64,000 bases of DNA. It comes from Eretmocerus hayati (lineage: Eukaryota > Arthropoda > Insecta > Hymenoptera > Aphelinidae). The stretch lies in assembly GCA_029851415.1 (NCBI GenBank), contig CM056741.1:85016282-85080281 (forward strand), read 5' to 3'. This document shows positions 46,675 through 58,429 of the stretch, piece by piece. Position numbers and translations under genes: made by a program. Position 1 is the first letter of the stretch. Each line of letters opens with the position of its first letter. The notes under the pieces are model-generated. The model made no database searches. It worked only from the letters and a program-made list of their open reading frames with translations, and was not told the DNA's origin.

Positions 46675-46889
46675 TAAGGCCATGTCGGATACCGGCATTG
46701 TTAACTTTCGAGATTACTCGATGAATCTTCAAGATATTGCGGATACTGAAGTCCCTGCCAATCCTCTGTAACGTCTAGAATCGGTAATGACCTTAATATT
46801 TGTGATATCTCAGAAATTCATTGAAAATTTTCGAAATTCGACAATGTCGGTAAGTATGCAATGAGGATAGGACTCCGACATCCCCTTAA
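46675..46889. mobile_element. piggyBac-like MITE, TTAA target duplication
   Basis: TTAA at 46675-46678 and 46886-46889 flanks 46679-46885. The inverted ends are GGCCATGTCGGATACC and, on the other strand, GGGGATGTCGGAGTCC. TTAA duplication is diagnostic of piggyBac-type insertion; the lack of coding sequence makes it non-autonomous. Confidence 0.7.
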
Positions 46890-47299
46890 TAGGATTGAAT
46901 TGTCTCATTGTAGTTGACTCCAATAAATGTACAGTTAAATGTGTGCGCATGGAAGTACTTTGGATTTCTTCGATCAAATCTGTCAGACAAGTATTATTTT
47001 TTCATTTCCTAAAAAGATGAAAATAACAGTCGAATGCTTGTGGATAACTCTAATTATTTACCCCTAGAATTTTCATTTTTGGATGACACTGTCTTGTTCA
47101 TTTGTTAGATGAGAAGATTCTATAATTAAGTCCGGTTCTCAATTACTAGCCAAAAACAGTGATTTTAACTCCATTTCTTGATAAATCAATAACTTTCATT
47201 GTTTATATAGTCAAAATCATGGGCAAGTATCATAATGAAGGATCAAGGCATCAAATCCAGAAAGAACTTTTGGTGCCTTCGAATTTGCTGCTTTCACCG
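46890..47299. other. AT-rich 3' part of the CACTA-like element, no gene
   Basis: Short frames only. It leads into the CpG-rich subterminal block. Confidence 0.45.
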
Positions 47300-47460
47300 G
47301 CCTAGGCGATAGCATAGCCGAACAGATGCCGCTCATTTACCGCATGAATGCCGCGTGCGGCAAGTGTGCGGCAAAGCGTTAGAATGCCGGTGCGCGGCCC
47401 GAACGCTGATCTTCGGTATGCCGCGTTCGGCCCGCGCGTTAGCCGGAGACTTCTTTCTAC
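47300..47460 (-). repeat. Right subterminal repeat block of the CACTA-like element
   Basis: CpG-rich block with AGCCGAACAG, TGCCGC and GCGGCA motifs repeated (47324-47455). It is the inverted counterpart of 38340-38545. Confidence 0.6.
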
Positions 47461-47639
47461 TCAGGACTCTTCGAAATCACTGATGTGATATATATAAATA
47501 TATCTCCTTATATTATATAGTAGTAAAAAAGGAGGTCTTTTTTTCAAGTGGAATATAAGAAAAAATCTGATGACAAGCTATCCCTAATGGATCTCCCACC
47601 GGCAGACCATAAGCGCTTCCATTTTGCCTACTCGGTAAA

Positions 47640-50600
47640 CCGGAAGAGCATGAATCCAACGCCCGTGTGCCCTGTGGGCTGAAACCTTCTGCTCTCAGCC
47701 CTACGATATTGGCAAGCCATCATTGCAGAACTGGGGGCAGCTAACCACTATCTAACCAACCCACCCCGGAACCGCGTTAGCATTACTTCAGGATGGGAGG
47801 CGTATCGCGCGCTATGGGGCGTTCCTCTTTGGCGTGTCCGCTCTTCTGTCTTCTCTCTTCGTCGTCATTGATCACTCTTCAAGTCGTCGTTGTTTGCTAT
47901 GCAGCGTCCCTTGTTTGGCGCTGCAATGCCCGTTCTTGCTCTTCTCTTCGGGTGATCGCCGTCTTGATATAGGCGGCGATCTTATCCCATGTCTCTTTGC
48001 TGCGGAGCATGAACGGCACTAGATTCTCAGGGGTGATCTATTTCCAAGCCAGTTCGCGAGCTCCGCTCTCTCCACAGCTGTGTTCATGTACTGGGAGAGT
48101 GCATGCTCCACATCGTCCCAGTCTGCCGCGCACATCTGGCAGACTGGGTCTCCCTCTTCTGGAACCGCTCTAGGTACTCTACAAAGCAGCCATGTCCACG
48201 AAACGCTTGCGTCAGCCAGTAATCCAGTTCTCCGTGAGCTCAATCGATCCACCTAGCTATGTTGGGGATCAATCTTCACGTCCACTTCTCTTTCGTTGAG
48301 CTTTCCCACTCCTTTTGTCACTCTTCAACGGTCTCCCCCCTCTCGACGTCTCGTATAAGGGCCTTACGAGTGGGGTTGAGCACGACTCCATCGCTTGTAA
48401 GGGTTTCTTGGCGTTTCCATACCCGCACTCTCTCGGCTACGAACAAGCGAACAGGTGGTGTACCCGCAAGCACACAGGCTGCGTGGTCGGACACCGTGCA
48501 ATAAACGCTGATCGTCCGTAGCGCGTAACGCCGATGGACTGGACCTAGCTATGCATCGATTACGGGCCCTCTAGCTACCTGTCCCCAAACTGGTGCACCG
48601 TACAGCATGCTGGAATAGCTCACGCTGCTGAGTAAGGCTCTTCTGTTTGGCTTTGGGCCATCAATGTTTGGCATGAGCCGCTGGAGGGCACCACCGACCC
48701 TGTCCGCCTTCAGCGCTGCTTCTCTGGCTTGTGCCTTGTAGCTCCATCGGTCATCAACCAAACCCCAAGGTACTTGAGTTCCCTCTTGAGTGGAATCTCG
48801 TATCCGTTGGGGGAGAACACGGGAGTTTCGAAACTTCTCCTCTTGGTGTTTAGCTCCGCTTCGCACTTGTGCTCAGCAAGCTCCAGCCTGTTCTCAGGGA
48901 ACCATTGACCAATGCGGTGAAGAGCTTCATTGGCCACACACTCCACTTGCCACGCGGTTTCGGCGACCACGACTAATGCCGCATCGTCTGCGGAGCCAAT
49001 GAGTTCTGCCCCGTTTGGAAGACTCATGTTCAGGAACTCGTCGTATTGCGTGTTCCATTCGAACGGTCGTGACACGGATCCTTGAGGTATCCCTGCAGAT
49101 AATTTCCGCTCAACCCTTCCCTCATCGGTGTCGCATGCGAGGACTCTGTCACGCAGTCCATCGCTGATGACTGCGAGCAGATAAGGGGGGACTCTTCCAT
49201 CTAGGGACCTATAGATCCGTTCCCAGCTTGCTGTGTTGAAGGCATTCTCCACATCCAAGTAAATTGGATGGACCTCCTGGTCGGAGAGCCATTTTATGCG
49301 CTCTATGGACTCTGTCTTGTACGCTTCCTATTGCGTGCATTGTACTGCGCCCCTTGCGGAAGCCAAACTGCATCGGAAACATCCCTCCACTACGCTCATG
49401 CTCTTCCTCCGCCCGGTTCAGGATCATGCGATCATACATCTTCCCGATGTTGTCCAACATATTGAGTGGCAATTTCTATGATGGCTCCGCTGGTTCTCCA
49501 CCCTTTCCCTTGGGAATGAGGACTAGCTTCTGCCGTTCCCACACTTTCGGGAACACTCCCGCAAGGAGGCACTTGTTAAACAGCTTCAATAGCAGAGTAG
49601 GCTGCTCTCGAGCCACTATTTTCAAGGCTTCATTGGGGATACCGTCCAACCCCTGCGCCTTACCATTCGCCAATCTCGTAGCGGCTCGGTCTAGCTCTTC
49701 TTCGGTGAAGAGGGGGATTGGCTCGGAGATAAGCCCACGGAATGTGAGTCTGGGCTCCCCTCTTGGGTAGAGTGCTCTGACATTCCGTAGAACTGACTCT
49801 GTGTCAGTTGGCGCTGTTGGTCCGTCTCTCAAGCGCAGTCTGCTCATGACCACCCGGTACGGTGTGCCCCACGGATCTTGATCAACCATGCTTCATAGCA
49901 GACCAGCACTTCCGTCTGTTGCGACGGATGGCATCCAGATGGAGCTTCTTCGCCTCTTTGTAGGCCGCTTCGTCTGCTGCCACTGATGGGCGTCCACGTT
50001 TGCGCGCTCGCTTCGCTCGCCTCCTCTTAGCGTTTGCGATACGGCGAAGATCCCTGATTTCATCGTTCCACCAGTATACTTGCCTCTTCTGGAACCGGGG
50101 TTGCTTCCTCCTCGGCGTGGAGACGTCGGAGGCTCGGGTGATGGACCGGATGACGCTTGTTACCGTCTCCTATGGCGAGAGCTCTTCTCCGGGGTCCTCT
50201 GCTCTCAGGGTTGCTTCTTTGAAGCTTTCCTCGTCTAGTTTGCGGACTTACCATCCCTCGATCTGCCGTGCTATGCCTGCATCTCGGGCATGGTCTATCT
50301 TCAAGAAGATAAGGCGGTGGTCGCTAAGCGTTTCCGAGTCGAGGACCTGCCACTTCGTGACTCGTCTCATTAGAGGCGGGCCGAGAAACGTTAAGTCGAG
50401 CACTGAGGATGATGCCCCTCTGTGCCATGTCGCCTTTCCTACCTCGTTGAGGCAAACCAGGTCCAATCGGGCCATGGTTGTTTCCAGCACGTTACCTCTT
50501 TCATCCGCTGGCCCTCCACTCCAGGCTGGAGCTTTGGAGTTAAAACCCTCCGCTACTACGGCGAGACGTCTCCACTGGCTCAGACTATCCCCGAGTTCCC

Positions 50601-50751
50601 GCAGTTCCCAAAGAGAGTCGTTCGGTGAGTAGTAGCAGCTACACACTGCTATATCGCCGATGACTGTTATGAACCAGGGTTCTTGAGGTTCATGTGCTAT
50701 GGGTTCTATTCTGTCCTTACCAGACCGTCGGGTCTGTAAGTTGGGGTGCAA
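47640..50751 (-). pseudogene. R1-like non-LTR retrotransposon, 5'-truncated and decayed
   Basis: Reading down from 50751: the C-terminal half of an endonuclease (SGGPADERGNVL near 50505; EGFNSKAPAW where the family has GDFN; ETLSDHRL near 50330), then a linker. RT follows with YRVVMSRLRLRDGP near 49850, GLDGIPNEALK near 49655, QFGFRKGRSTMHA near 49370, MDVENAFNTASWERI near 49250 and GSADDAALVV near 48985, where F of FADD is S. LKYLGVWLMTDG follows near 48760, and a C-terminal zinc segment CQMCAADWDDVEHA near 48130 lacks its last Cys (Y instead). Frame changes between these blocks and the altered residues indicate inactivity. It ends upstream at 50751, a typical 5' truncation. The 3'-UTR-like part down to about 47640 resembles 58440-58620. 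Confidence 0.8.
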
Positions 50752-52159
50752 GGTATTTTCTGGATGATAAGTCCAAGATGTTGAGTGCAGTATAGATTTT
50801 ATTCAAAGGTAAGTTATGAATCCGAGAGAGAGACTGTTACAACTGTTCGTTATTCTACGGGTTCTACAATGGTACGAGAGTATAAAGGGCTGAGACTACT
50901 CGTCCTGGAATGCTGCTAATCGCGGAGTCTACGCTACGAGTTTACGTGGTCGACTGAGATTCTAGAAGCCTAATGTACGCGGTGAGAGTCCGCGGTCAAC
51001 TATTAGGACAGAAGCCTGGATCAGCGTTCTTACGCCGCTTCTATACTCGTTCTCACATCGAGGTCAAATGCGCGTCAGCGCCTTTATTCTCGCGCATTCA
51101 TGCGCCAGTGCGCCTGCGTTCGAACGTTCTCGAAGGCTCTAGGCTGGCGCCTCTGAGTCATGAGTATCAATTCTTGCACGCGCGGTTGGTGACGCTTAGT
51201 TGCACCGCATTACAATAAATACTGTAATAGCTGGAGCTCATGTTTCTAGACTCGATCCATGACGCACGGCTATAGATTCTTGCACGTGCGGCTATAGTTG
51301 CACCACATTCCATTGAATCTTGCGATAGCTCCAACTCGTAGGCATGGAGCTCAGACTAGCTCCATGACATGAACAATCAATTCGTCAAATTGAGCATGAG
51401 GGTCAAAGTCCTGAAAGAAGGAAAAGGAATCTATTAGTTCAAGGAAAAGATAACAAATAGTTGAGTTCAATCATGCAAATCAATTGAGAATAATTACATG
51501 GCAAAGACCGTAATCTGTAAAAGAGAATGAATTAGGTTATATTTCCTTAAAAGGGAAATCATCCTCATTACTATCATTCATTATTAAACTCAAGTGATAT
51601 TAGTCCAAGGAAAAGTCTTACCTTGAATTTTGATGTTGATTTTCCCACGACGGATTCTCTTGGTACACCCCTGGAGGTGGTCTCCACATGTAGAATTGCC
51701 CTACTGGTATTTCTTGAGTATCAAGGTAGACCTAGACAAAGCACAAATTCAATTAGAATCATTTTAGTTAACTATTATATTCATTTTGATCAATTCCGAG
51801 AGAGACCCTCTCTTAAAACCGAAACCCAGACCACTCCAAGTAGAGGTCTCACATAGTGAATATGGGCAGTTTATGATAAAATATGATAGAAAAGGTATAA
51901 AAAAGACCTCACAGTATTGTTGGAGACTGGCAAAATCAGTAGCAGTCATTAGCCCATCTCTATGAGCTACCAGAATCAGTTCGTGGTATAGCCCAGCCTC
52001 CGATTCTTAGTTTCCGCAATACCTGCAACAAGCAAATTATTAGATATAAGTAAGCTAGCTACATGTGAGTTAGTTCATTAAAAAGATTAGATTTTTTATA
52101 GTCATTCAAGTACAAAAAGTTACACGCCCAGTCCCAAATTAATGGGACTGGTCAAAAAA
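50752..52159. other. No gene; diverged short tandem repeat
   Basis: Segment 51170-51345 holds two diverged copies of TTCTTGCACG.GCGG followed by GTTGCACC.CATT (period about 95 bp). The rest is AT-rich with short frames. A TTCAAAGGTAAG near 50800 could be LTR-like, but no second copy was found. Confidence 0.4.
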
Positions 52160-52996
52160 TTAACCCTCGGCTATCCCTGTGGGGTGCATTACACCCCAGG
52201 CCTCCTTCATGAGTACACCACGCGCGTAATTCGAAGTTTCCCGGGCTCAGAGTGACATTTGTTGGTAGTCAAGATGTGCCCCTTACCGACCGTGCACATT
52301 GCACCAGTTTTGGCGCGCGTGTCGCTCCGCAACAGCCAAGCAAAATGGCCGTGGGGTTCAACACCCCAGCGCGCCAGCTATGCGCGCTATTTTTGAGTGC
52401 ATTTTGAATGCAATAATAAATTATTGCAAAAATTGCAAAAAAGGCCTTTCCACTGAAAATATTCTAGAGGACGTAATTTTCGATGGAATGAGCTGAAAAT
52501 TCAACTGAGTTATCTCAAGATCAAGTAGATACGAGAAAAGAATAGTCCAGTGGTCAATCTTTCAATGGAGGTCTTCTTTCTTGCATATTAGGTGAGGATA
52601 GAAATTCTCACTTCATGCGTCGGAATATGTCAGAATAAATACCTTTTTTTCGAATTCACCCTCGCGCTATTTTTTCCTTGAATTGACCTCATTTTGAGAT
52701 GACTCAGTTAAATTTTCAGCTCATTTGGATGAAAATTGCGCCATTCACAATTTTTTTAGTGAAAAAGATGATTTTTCGCATTTTCTTGGACATTTGTATC
52801 TTTTGGAATTTTTTATTTGACCTTGGAGATTATCTGGCTACATTGGCTCATGAAAAACATATCAAAGAAGCTACAAAAAATTCTCAAGTCTAAATATTCA
52901 ATATAATAGCTACAGCATCAATTTTTTGACTGGGGTGCAATGAACCCCAGTCAGCCAGCTATGTTATTTGGCGGAGTGGCGCCAGCTAAGGATTAA
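52160..52996. mobile_element. piggyBac-like element (829 bp) with internal palindromes
   Basis: TTAA at 52160-52163 and 52993-52996 bounds 52164-52992. The ends are CCCTCGGCT and AGCTAAGGA, imperfect inverted repeats of the CCC(T) type seen in piggyBac elements. Internal arms pair: ATGGAATGAGCTGAAAATTC at 52483 with the complement near 52735. Palindromes of the form GGGGT..CA..ACCCC lie at 52181, 52352 and 52931. No intact transposase was seen. Confidence 0.6.
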
Positions 52997-55859
52997 TCAT
53001 TGTTTACATGCAGCCTATGCTAATACATGGTAAAACAGTGCCCTGTTGCAACACAGAATAAATTGTGAGTATGACTTTCCCAGTTTTCCCAGGGTACTTA
53101 TGTTGAAGATAAAGGCCTAGCGCAGATGCTACGACCAATAATTGATGATTGAAATTATCAATTAAGAAATTACTCACAATATAAACAACCCGGTTTTGCT
53201 GGCTCGAGCAGACGCTGGTTGTCTCATCGACAGCTCAGGCTCCGTTCCGTATCACGCCTCGGCAACGGTGCTGCAGGTTCCTAATGGGACACAGCACACA
53301 CTGACACACCCGGAACACTCGAACACCACTCCACGACTTAGCGCGAGCACTAGGAAGCCGTGTAAACAACCTGTTGCAAGGGGCTAGCGGCGGCCATTTT
53401 GAGTGCCAGTATAGCATGCTTGACTGCTATATCAGCGTGCATTTGGACATTACATGCTACAGTACTTGCATCATATTTTATTTTAATAATTAGTGTAATT
53501 AATCATAATAACTTGTGAATATGTATATTTTTTATCCCGTATTACAACTACGATATGAGGTGAAATCACTATTTTTAATAATTTTACCCCACCACTCGAC
53601 AGTTGGAAATTTGAAAATCCGAAGCTTTTCTTTGACCTCGACGCTGATTGGTCGAGCGTACCAGGAGTGGGGGGAGAGAAGCTTAATTCGCGGAAACCGA
53701 GGTTATGTGCTTGGGAAAGCTGCAGCGGAGCGGCATTCTTGTCGATTTCATCCAAGGATCAACACCTGGAAGCTCTCCAGGGTCCGACTCTCAAGTCGAA
53801 GAAAATGGACTCATCCAGTTTTGAAGTTTGATGGCTCGACTCATCATGCTCTTCGCAACCGGCGTTCCTGAGCTGCAGCCCTGATGGTGCCCTACGTAGC
53901 AAGAGCATCGTCAAGAAGTCGACGTAAGTAGAGTGCCAACTTGTCAAGTGCTATATGATAAAATCCATTTCCTTTCCTGGGTTACCCTATCCCTGTCACT
54001 TTTAGTGATCAGAGGAGGCCGCGACGAAAAAAAGCACGCCGATGCCTGGAGCTAGGTGCGCCGGTAAATCGTAGCATTCGGGTGCCCAATACCTCATTCT
54101 TTTTTCCTACCTTGATCAAACTATCACGTTTCTCCGAGATCTTTGATCGACGAGAAAGGCAATTGTTTTTGAGTCATGGCCCTAGCGGTAATGTGATTAG
54201 AAATGCCTGTGATTGATCTTCTCATCCTATTGTGTCAGCGGTGAGAATATCCCCGAATAGACTTTCGGAGGAGACGCTTGACTCGTGTACTGATGGCGAT
54301 TTCATCGTAATGTCACGTACGTAGAGCCCTGCTACCGCATCACTTGAGGATTACCCCAAGTCTTATTTTTTTATAAAATCAAGAGCGAATGCACCCCCGC
54401 GCGCGCAAATAAATTTCTCTGTGTGCGGCGCGCGGATTTCTCTCTATCTAATACATGCCCCGTTATAGTAGTTTTCTAAGAATCGGAATCGCTGCGCCCG
54501 TAGGGAAGTTTTGTGCGATATATAACATAATGAGGAGTTCCTTACAGGCGGATAAATTCTCTACCGCGTCGCGTCAACCCTTTTCAGTTTGAAGGTCGAC
54601 CGTGCGACTTTTTCCCGCTATCTTGAAATTGTTATTGCTTATAATTATTTGACGATTTCGGGCGTCTTATATTCTTCTGAAGTGACATTCATTTTCAGAT
54701 AAGAGTTAAATTCTTTAAGTTAATGGTCGTTGTTTCTCTCCGTTCGGTTACAAGTATCGATGTATCAGGAAAAATTCTAGTAGTGATTTTTCGTGATATA
54801 ATAATTCGAGTATTGTAAGATCAGTGTTTCTCTCTTCATATATTATCAAGTGAATTGATCCGTGGTCAAAATGAATGCTCGGTCACATGTCTAAAAGTAC
54901 ACTAATTTGAGTAATGAATTTCTGAATGAAAAACTGATTAAATGCAATTCGCATTTATGCTTGTTATTAATTCTTGACCCACCCAAATGCCTATCCCCTA
55001 TGAGAGTCGAAAACCACACATAATATGATAACCTTATATGATAATGAATTTTCTCTCAAAAAGTGAGAGTATTTTGCTGACCTTATTTTTGAATTCATTA
55101 AATATTTTCATTTCATAATTTTCTCTCTTTTGCAAATTCTATGTTAGCGTGTATTCGCTGTAGAATATTCTTACAATCAGAATTGTGATAATTTAATGAG
55201 TCAGACCAAAATGTTTTGATGGTTCGATATGAATATAAAATTCTTCACATAATATTGATAGAATTTGAAAGAATTCTGAGTTCAATGGCAAGGTAAGTCA
55301 CGTCAAGCTGACGTACACTTAATTTTGAATAAAGTATAAAAATTTTAGAAAAATGAAAGAAAGCAAGGAATTTTGCATCCTTGCACCACCTCTGACACCT
55401 TGCCATCATGCGTTATAAAGCTCTCTCGGAGGAAACTAGTTGGGGACATCATGCAAGCCAAGTATTCGGTGGCCAATAACCTCTCCACCACGCATAATAT
55501 GAACACTCATGACCAGTCATCCGAAGCTTTTGTGCCAGATCGTGAAATATTTACCAATGAGATGCTGCCTCATACTCGATTCAGGTTGTTTCGAAGCTTG
55601 AGGCTCCTTGCGAGGCAGCTGGGTTTCGAGTGCATCTGGCATAGTGGTGGAAAATCCCTGGTTGGGAGAAATGAAAGAGCCCGAGCGCATATTTCCACAG
55701 ACGTCACGCAACTCCATGCAATTTACACCACATATCAGTCCCGACCAAGGCACTCTACATGCAACGATCTCCCGCGTAATGAGCCCTCAAGTACTTTTGC
55801 AACTGTTTCCCAATTCTTAGTACCTGCCAGTCCGGGACTGGATCTACCTGCTGGAGAAT
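52997..55859. other. No confident gene
   Basis: About 2.9 kb. A GC-richer patch is at 53190-53420 (short open frames on both strands, no domain) and a CGCGCG-rich patch at 54395-54435. The 163-codon + frame at 55373-55864 is not recognised; part of it directly precedes the LINE endonuclease trace and may be LINE 5' sequence in another frame. Confidence 0.4.
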
Positions 55860-56408
55860 CTTAAGGGGGGGGAACCATCTCAAGGAAGGTTCCGTCAATT
55901 TTAACTCGTTTAGAGATAAGATTGAGGCACTGCATCTTTTCATGGCTGACGATCCCACCCATCACATGTTTGGCATAGCTGAGTCGAAGCTGGAACAACT
56001 AGTCGATGACAATCTCATTCAGACCCCGAGGTTTCCTCTGATACGTCAAGATCGTGATGTGGGAGAAAGAGGGGTTGTCCTGTATGTACGCAACGATTTT
56101 GAAATTGTAAGACTTGCGTCTTCCTAGACGTGTGGCCTCGGGGAGCCTGGGGTTCCAGAGTATTTATACTGCAAAGTGCAGCAGCGCGACTCCTTGCCGA
56201 TTTTAGTTGAAGTATATTGGAGCCCTCCCCTCCCCCCCCCCACATCACCATGCAGGAGGACACTGAACTTCCTAGTTCACTTGGCATCCTTTGCAGCGAA
56301 TACAGCGGCAGAATGAGCGTAGTGGATCTGAATGGGAACCTGTTATCAACAACTAATACCGGCGTCAAGACCATTCGAACAGTGACGAAGGGATTTCACT
56401 GCAAATTA
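55860..56408 (+). pseudogene. LINE endonuclease fragment (Jockey/CR1 group)
   Basis: FGIAESKLEQLVDDNL, FPLIRQDRDVGERGVVLYVR and NDFEIVRLASS (55965-56125) are typical of the apurinic-type endonuclease of Jockey/CR1-group LINEs. After a shift, GVPEYLYCKVQQRDS-like and SVVDLNGNLLSTT-like traces (near 56150 and 56320) follow. It stops where the 56409 transposon begins; I see no continuation on the far side. Stops and shifts make it a relic. It may belong to the same group as the LINE at 62057-64000, but in the opposite orientation. Confidence 0.65.
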
Positions 56409-58399
56409 CACTGAGGAACGAAATTTTGGGTCCGGAATAACCCATTCGGGGAATATGATTTTCTTGTGTATTTTTCGACGTGTTGTGCCTTAGTCTTAGG
56501 ATTTGAAGATCGAATCCTCATTCAGCGAGATTCATCCGAAAATGCTACAGATATTTAATTGTCGTACCAACCCGAACAAGTTTCGTTCCGTGAGCAGTGA
56601 GTACATTCCTGGGGATGGTTCCCGTAATATAACAGACTCATTACGTACCACATACGAAGATTATTCCGGTCTCAGTATGGTTGATCTAGACAAGCCATGG
56701 GTTCCCACCGTGGTGCACAGACTGCTCTCTCAGGTTGAGAGCCCCACATCCTGAATGCCTGAACTTCCCAACGCCTGCAATATGTAGAGAACCCGAGGAG
56801 CATGTCACCGACTATTACTTTTGTGTTACAAATACGAAAGGGTTTTCTGCCAAAACAAAACACGTGATAAGATATCCGGGAGAATCATCGGTTATGAAGC
56901 CCGTACCAGGGTTGCCGACCCATCTCTCCACCCCCGCAATGCAAGATGTTGTGATGCAAGGCTACAAAGAATCCTCTGAGAGTCCATCATTCGATTCGGA
57001 TTTCTTATCCCCAGCCTTTGAGGGGAGTCCAGATCGAAAAGAAACACCTCCGCAGCCCAAACTCTTCAATGAAAAACGCCTGATTGACCTCATACGTGAT
57101 ATGGATATTCCCGAGAAAAAAGCTGAGCTACTCGTTTCACGTTTCAAAGAATACAATATGCTTTAACGAGGCGTGCGTATCACTCATTATCGTGACCGAC
57201 AGTCAGTATTCTCAGACTATTTTTCGGAAAACGGCGCCAATCTATTTCGTCATAACATCGACGGTTTGTTCCCAGAACTACGTTATGTAAATGAGCCGAA
57301 TGAGTGGCGGCTCTTCATCGATTTGAATAAAACCAGCTTGAAAGGCGTACTCCTGGATAACGGCAATAAAAAGCCATCCATTCCAATATCTTATGACGTG
57401 CAAACCAAGGAAATTTATGACAACGTAAAATACTTACTGTTGAAGATTGAATATAAGAACCATGAATGGAGCATCTGTGGCGATTTTAAGATTATTGCAA
57501 TTCTCTCGGGGCTTCAGCTGGGCTACACAAGATATATGTGCTTTATGTGTTAAAGGAACAGTCGTAGTAAGGACGAACATTATGTCAGGATAATATAGCC
57601 ACCGAGACAGTGTATGTTACTCGGTGAGAAGAATGTCACCGCTGAACCCCTGGTTGATTGTAAGAAAATATTGCTGCCACCACAGCACATGAAACTGGGC
57701 TTGGTGAATAATTTCGTCAAAGCAATGAATCAGACGGGTAAGGCATCTTCTTTCCTGAGGGAGCAATTCCCTAGGATGAGTGATGCAAAATTGAGGCAAG
57801 GAGTTTTGATTGGCTCGGATATCAGGGAATTGATGCTTCACCAGAGTTTTGATAACAAGCTTCAAAGTATTGAACGGGACACGTGGAAATCAGTGAAGGA
57901 TGTCATCACAACTTTCTTGGGTAATAAGAAATCGGATGACTACAAAGAATTGATTCGATTTATGTTCAACAATTTCCGCAAAATGGAAGTGAACATGTCT
58001 CTCAAGAACCACATGCTGGATTGTCATCTGGATGTTTTCCCCGAAAACTTGGAGCTGTAAATGATGAGCATGGTGAGAGGTTCCACCAGGACATACCTGT
58101 CTTAGAATCGAGATATAACTCTTATCGGGGCATCAATATGTTGGCTGACTAATGCTGGTCCGTCACATCCGAGAGCTGTGACGAGTACGAACGAAAATTA
58201 ACAAGGAAGAGTTCTTGCTTTAAGGACGTCGAATAAGTCATAGTTTGCACTTAAGTTAAACTGAAATTCATGGAATTCGTAATATGTGTTTCGTGAATTA
58301 ACATCTGGTAACGTATTCGGTCTCTACGTCGAAAAATACACAAGAAAATCATATTCCCCTAAATGGGTTATTCCGGACCCAAAATTTTGTTCCTCAGTG
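56409..58399 (+). mobile_element. DNA transposon with CACTG ends, 1991 bp
   Basis: The ends read CACTGAGGAACGAAATTTTG at the left and, as the reverse complement, CACTGAGGAACAAAATTTTG at the right. Inverted similarity extends about 75 bp (through GGTCCGGAATAACCCAT and TTTCTTGTGTATTTTTCGAC). Flanks TTA and CTA do not give a clear 3-bp duplication. The interior is a broken transposase gene on the + strand. The terminus suggests a CACTG-type (CMC group) element, but the transposase family is not assigned with confidence. Confidence 0.7.
56735..58233 (+). pseudogene. Transposase-like gene inside the CACTG-ended element, frameshifted
   Basis: Blocks in order: EEHVTDYYFCVTN and GFSAKTKHVIRYP near 56800, then LIDLIRDMDIPEKKAELLV near 57085. 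After a shift at about 57170 come NEWRLFIDLNKTSLKGVLLD near 57300 and YKNHEWSICGDFKI near 57450. After another shift come GEKNVTAEPLVDC near 57622, LGLVNNFVKAMNQTGKASSF near 57690 and FLGNKKSDDYKELI near 57915. The last block is DEHGERFHQD near 58062 with MLADxCWS, where a stop replaces the expected Tyr. From memory, I recognise this order as a conserved protein widespread in arthropod genomes and thought to be transposon-derived; I cannot name the superfamily. At least two shifts and one stop show it is dead. Confidence 0.65.
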
Positions 58400-58429
58400 C
58401 TATCCATCAGGGGTGCAAATACGCTCCAA

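Larger units (their letters stand above)
38309..47487 (+). mobile_element. CACTA-like DNA transposon of about 9.2 kb carrying a transposase relic and a second gene
   Basis: Both ends carry dense CpG-rich subterminal motifs (GCCGAA, TGCCGC, TTCGGC). TCTAACGCTTTGCCGCAC at 38428 is matched, inverted, near 47370-47390, and GAGTAGA..AAG..CGGCT at 38335 pairs with its complement near 47450. The proposed termini CACAAGATCAG and CTGATGTG are approximate. Between them lie a tnp2-type transposase relic and a DUF4806-like spliced relic, both on the + strand, plus two younger insertions. Superfamily: the transposase resembles the CACTA/EnSpm type; no clear 3-bp target duplication is visible. Confidence 0.6.

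Noticed and set aside
49264..49770. 168-codon + frame
   Set aside because: Antisense shadow of the R1-like reverse transcriptase.
50000..50632. 210-codon + frame
   Set aside because: Antisense shadow of the R1-like LINE endonuclease and linker.
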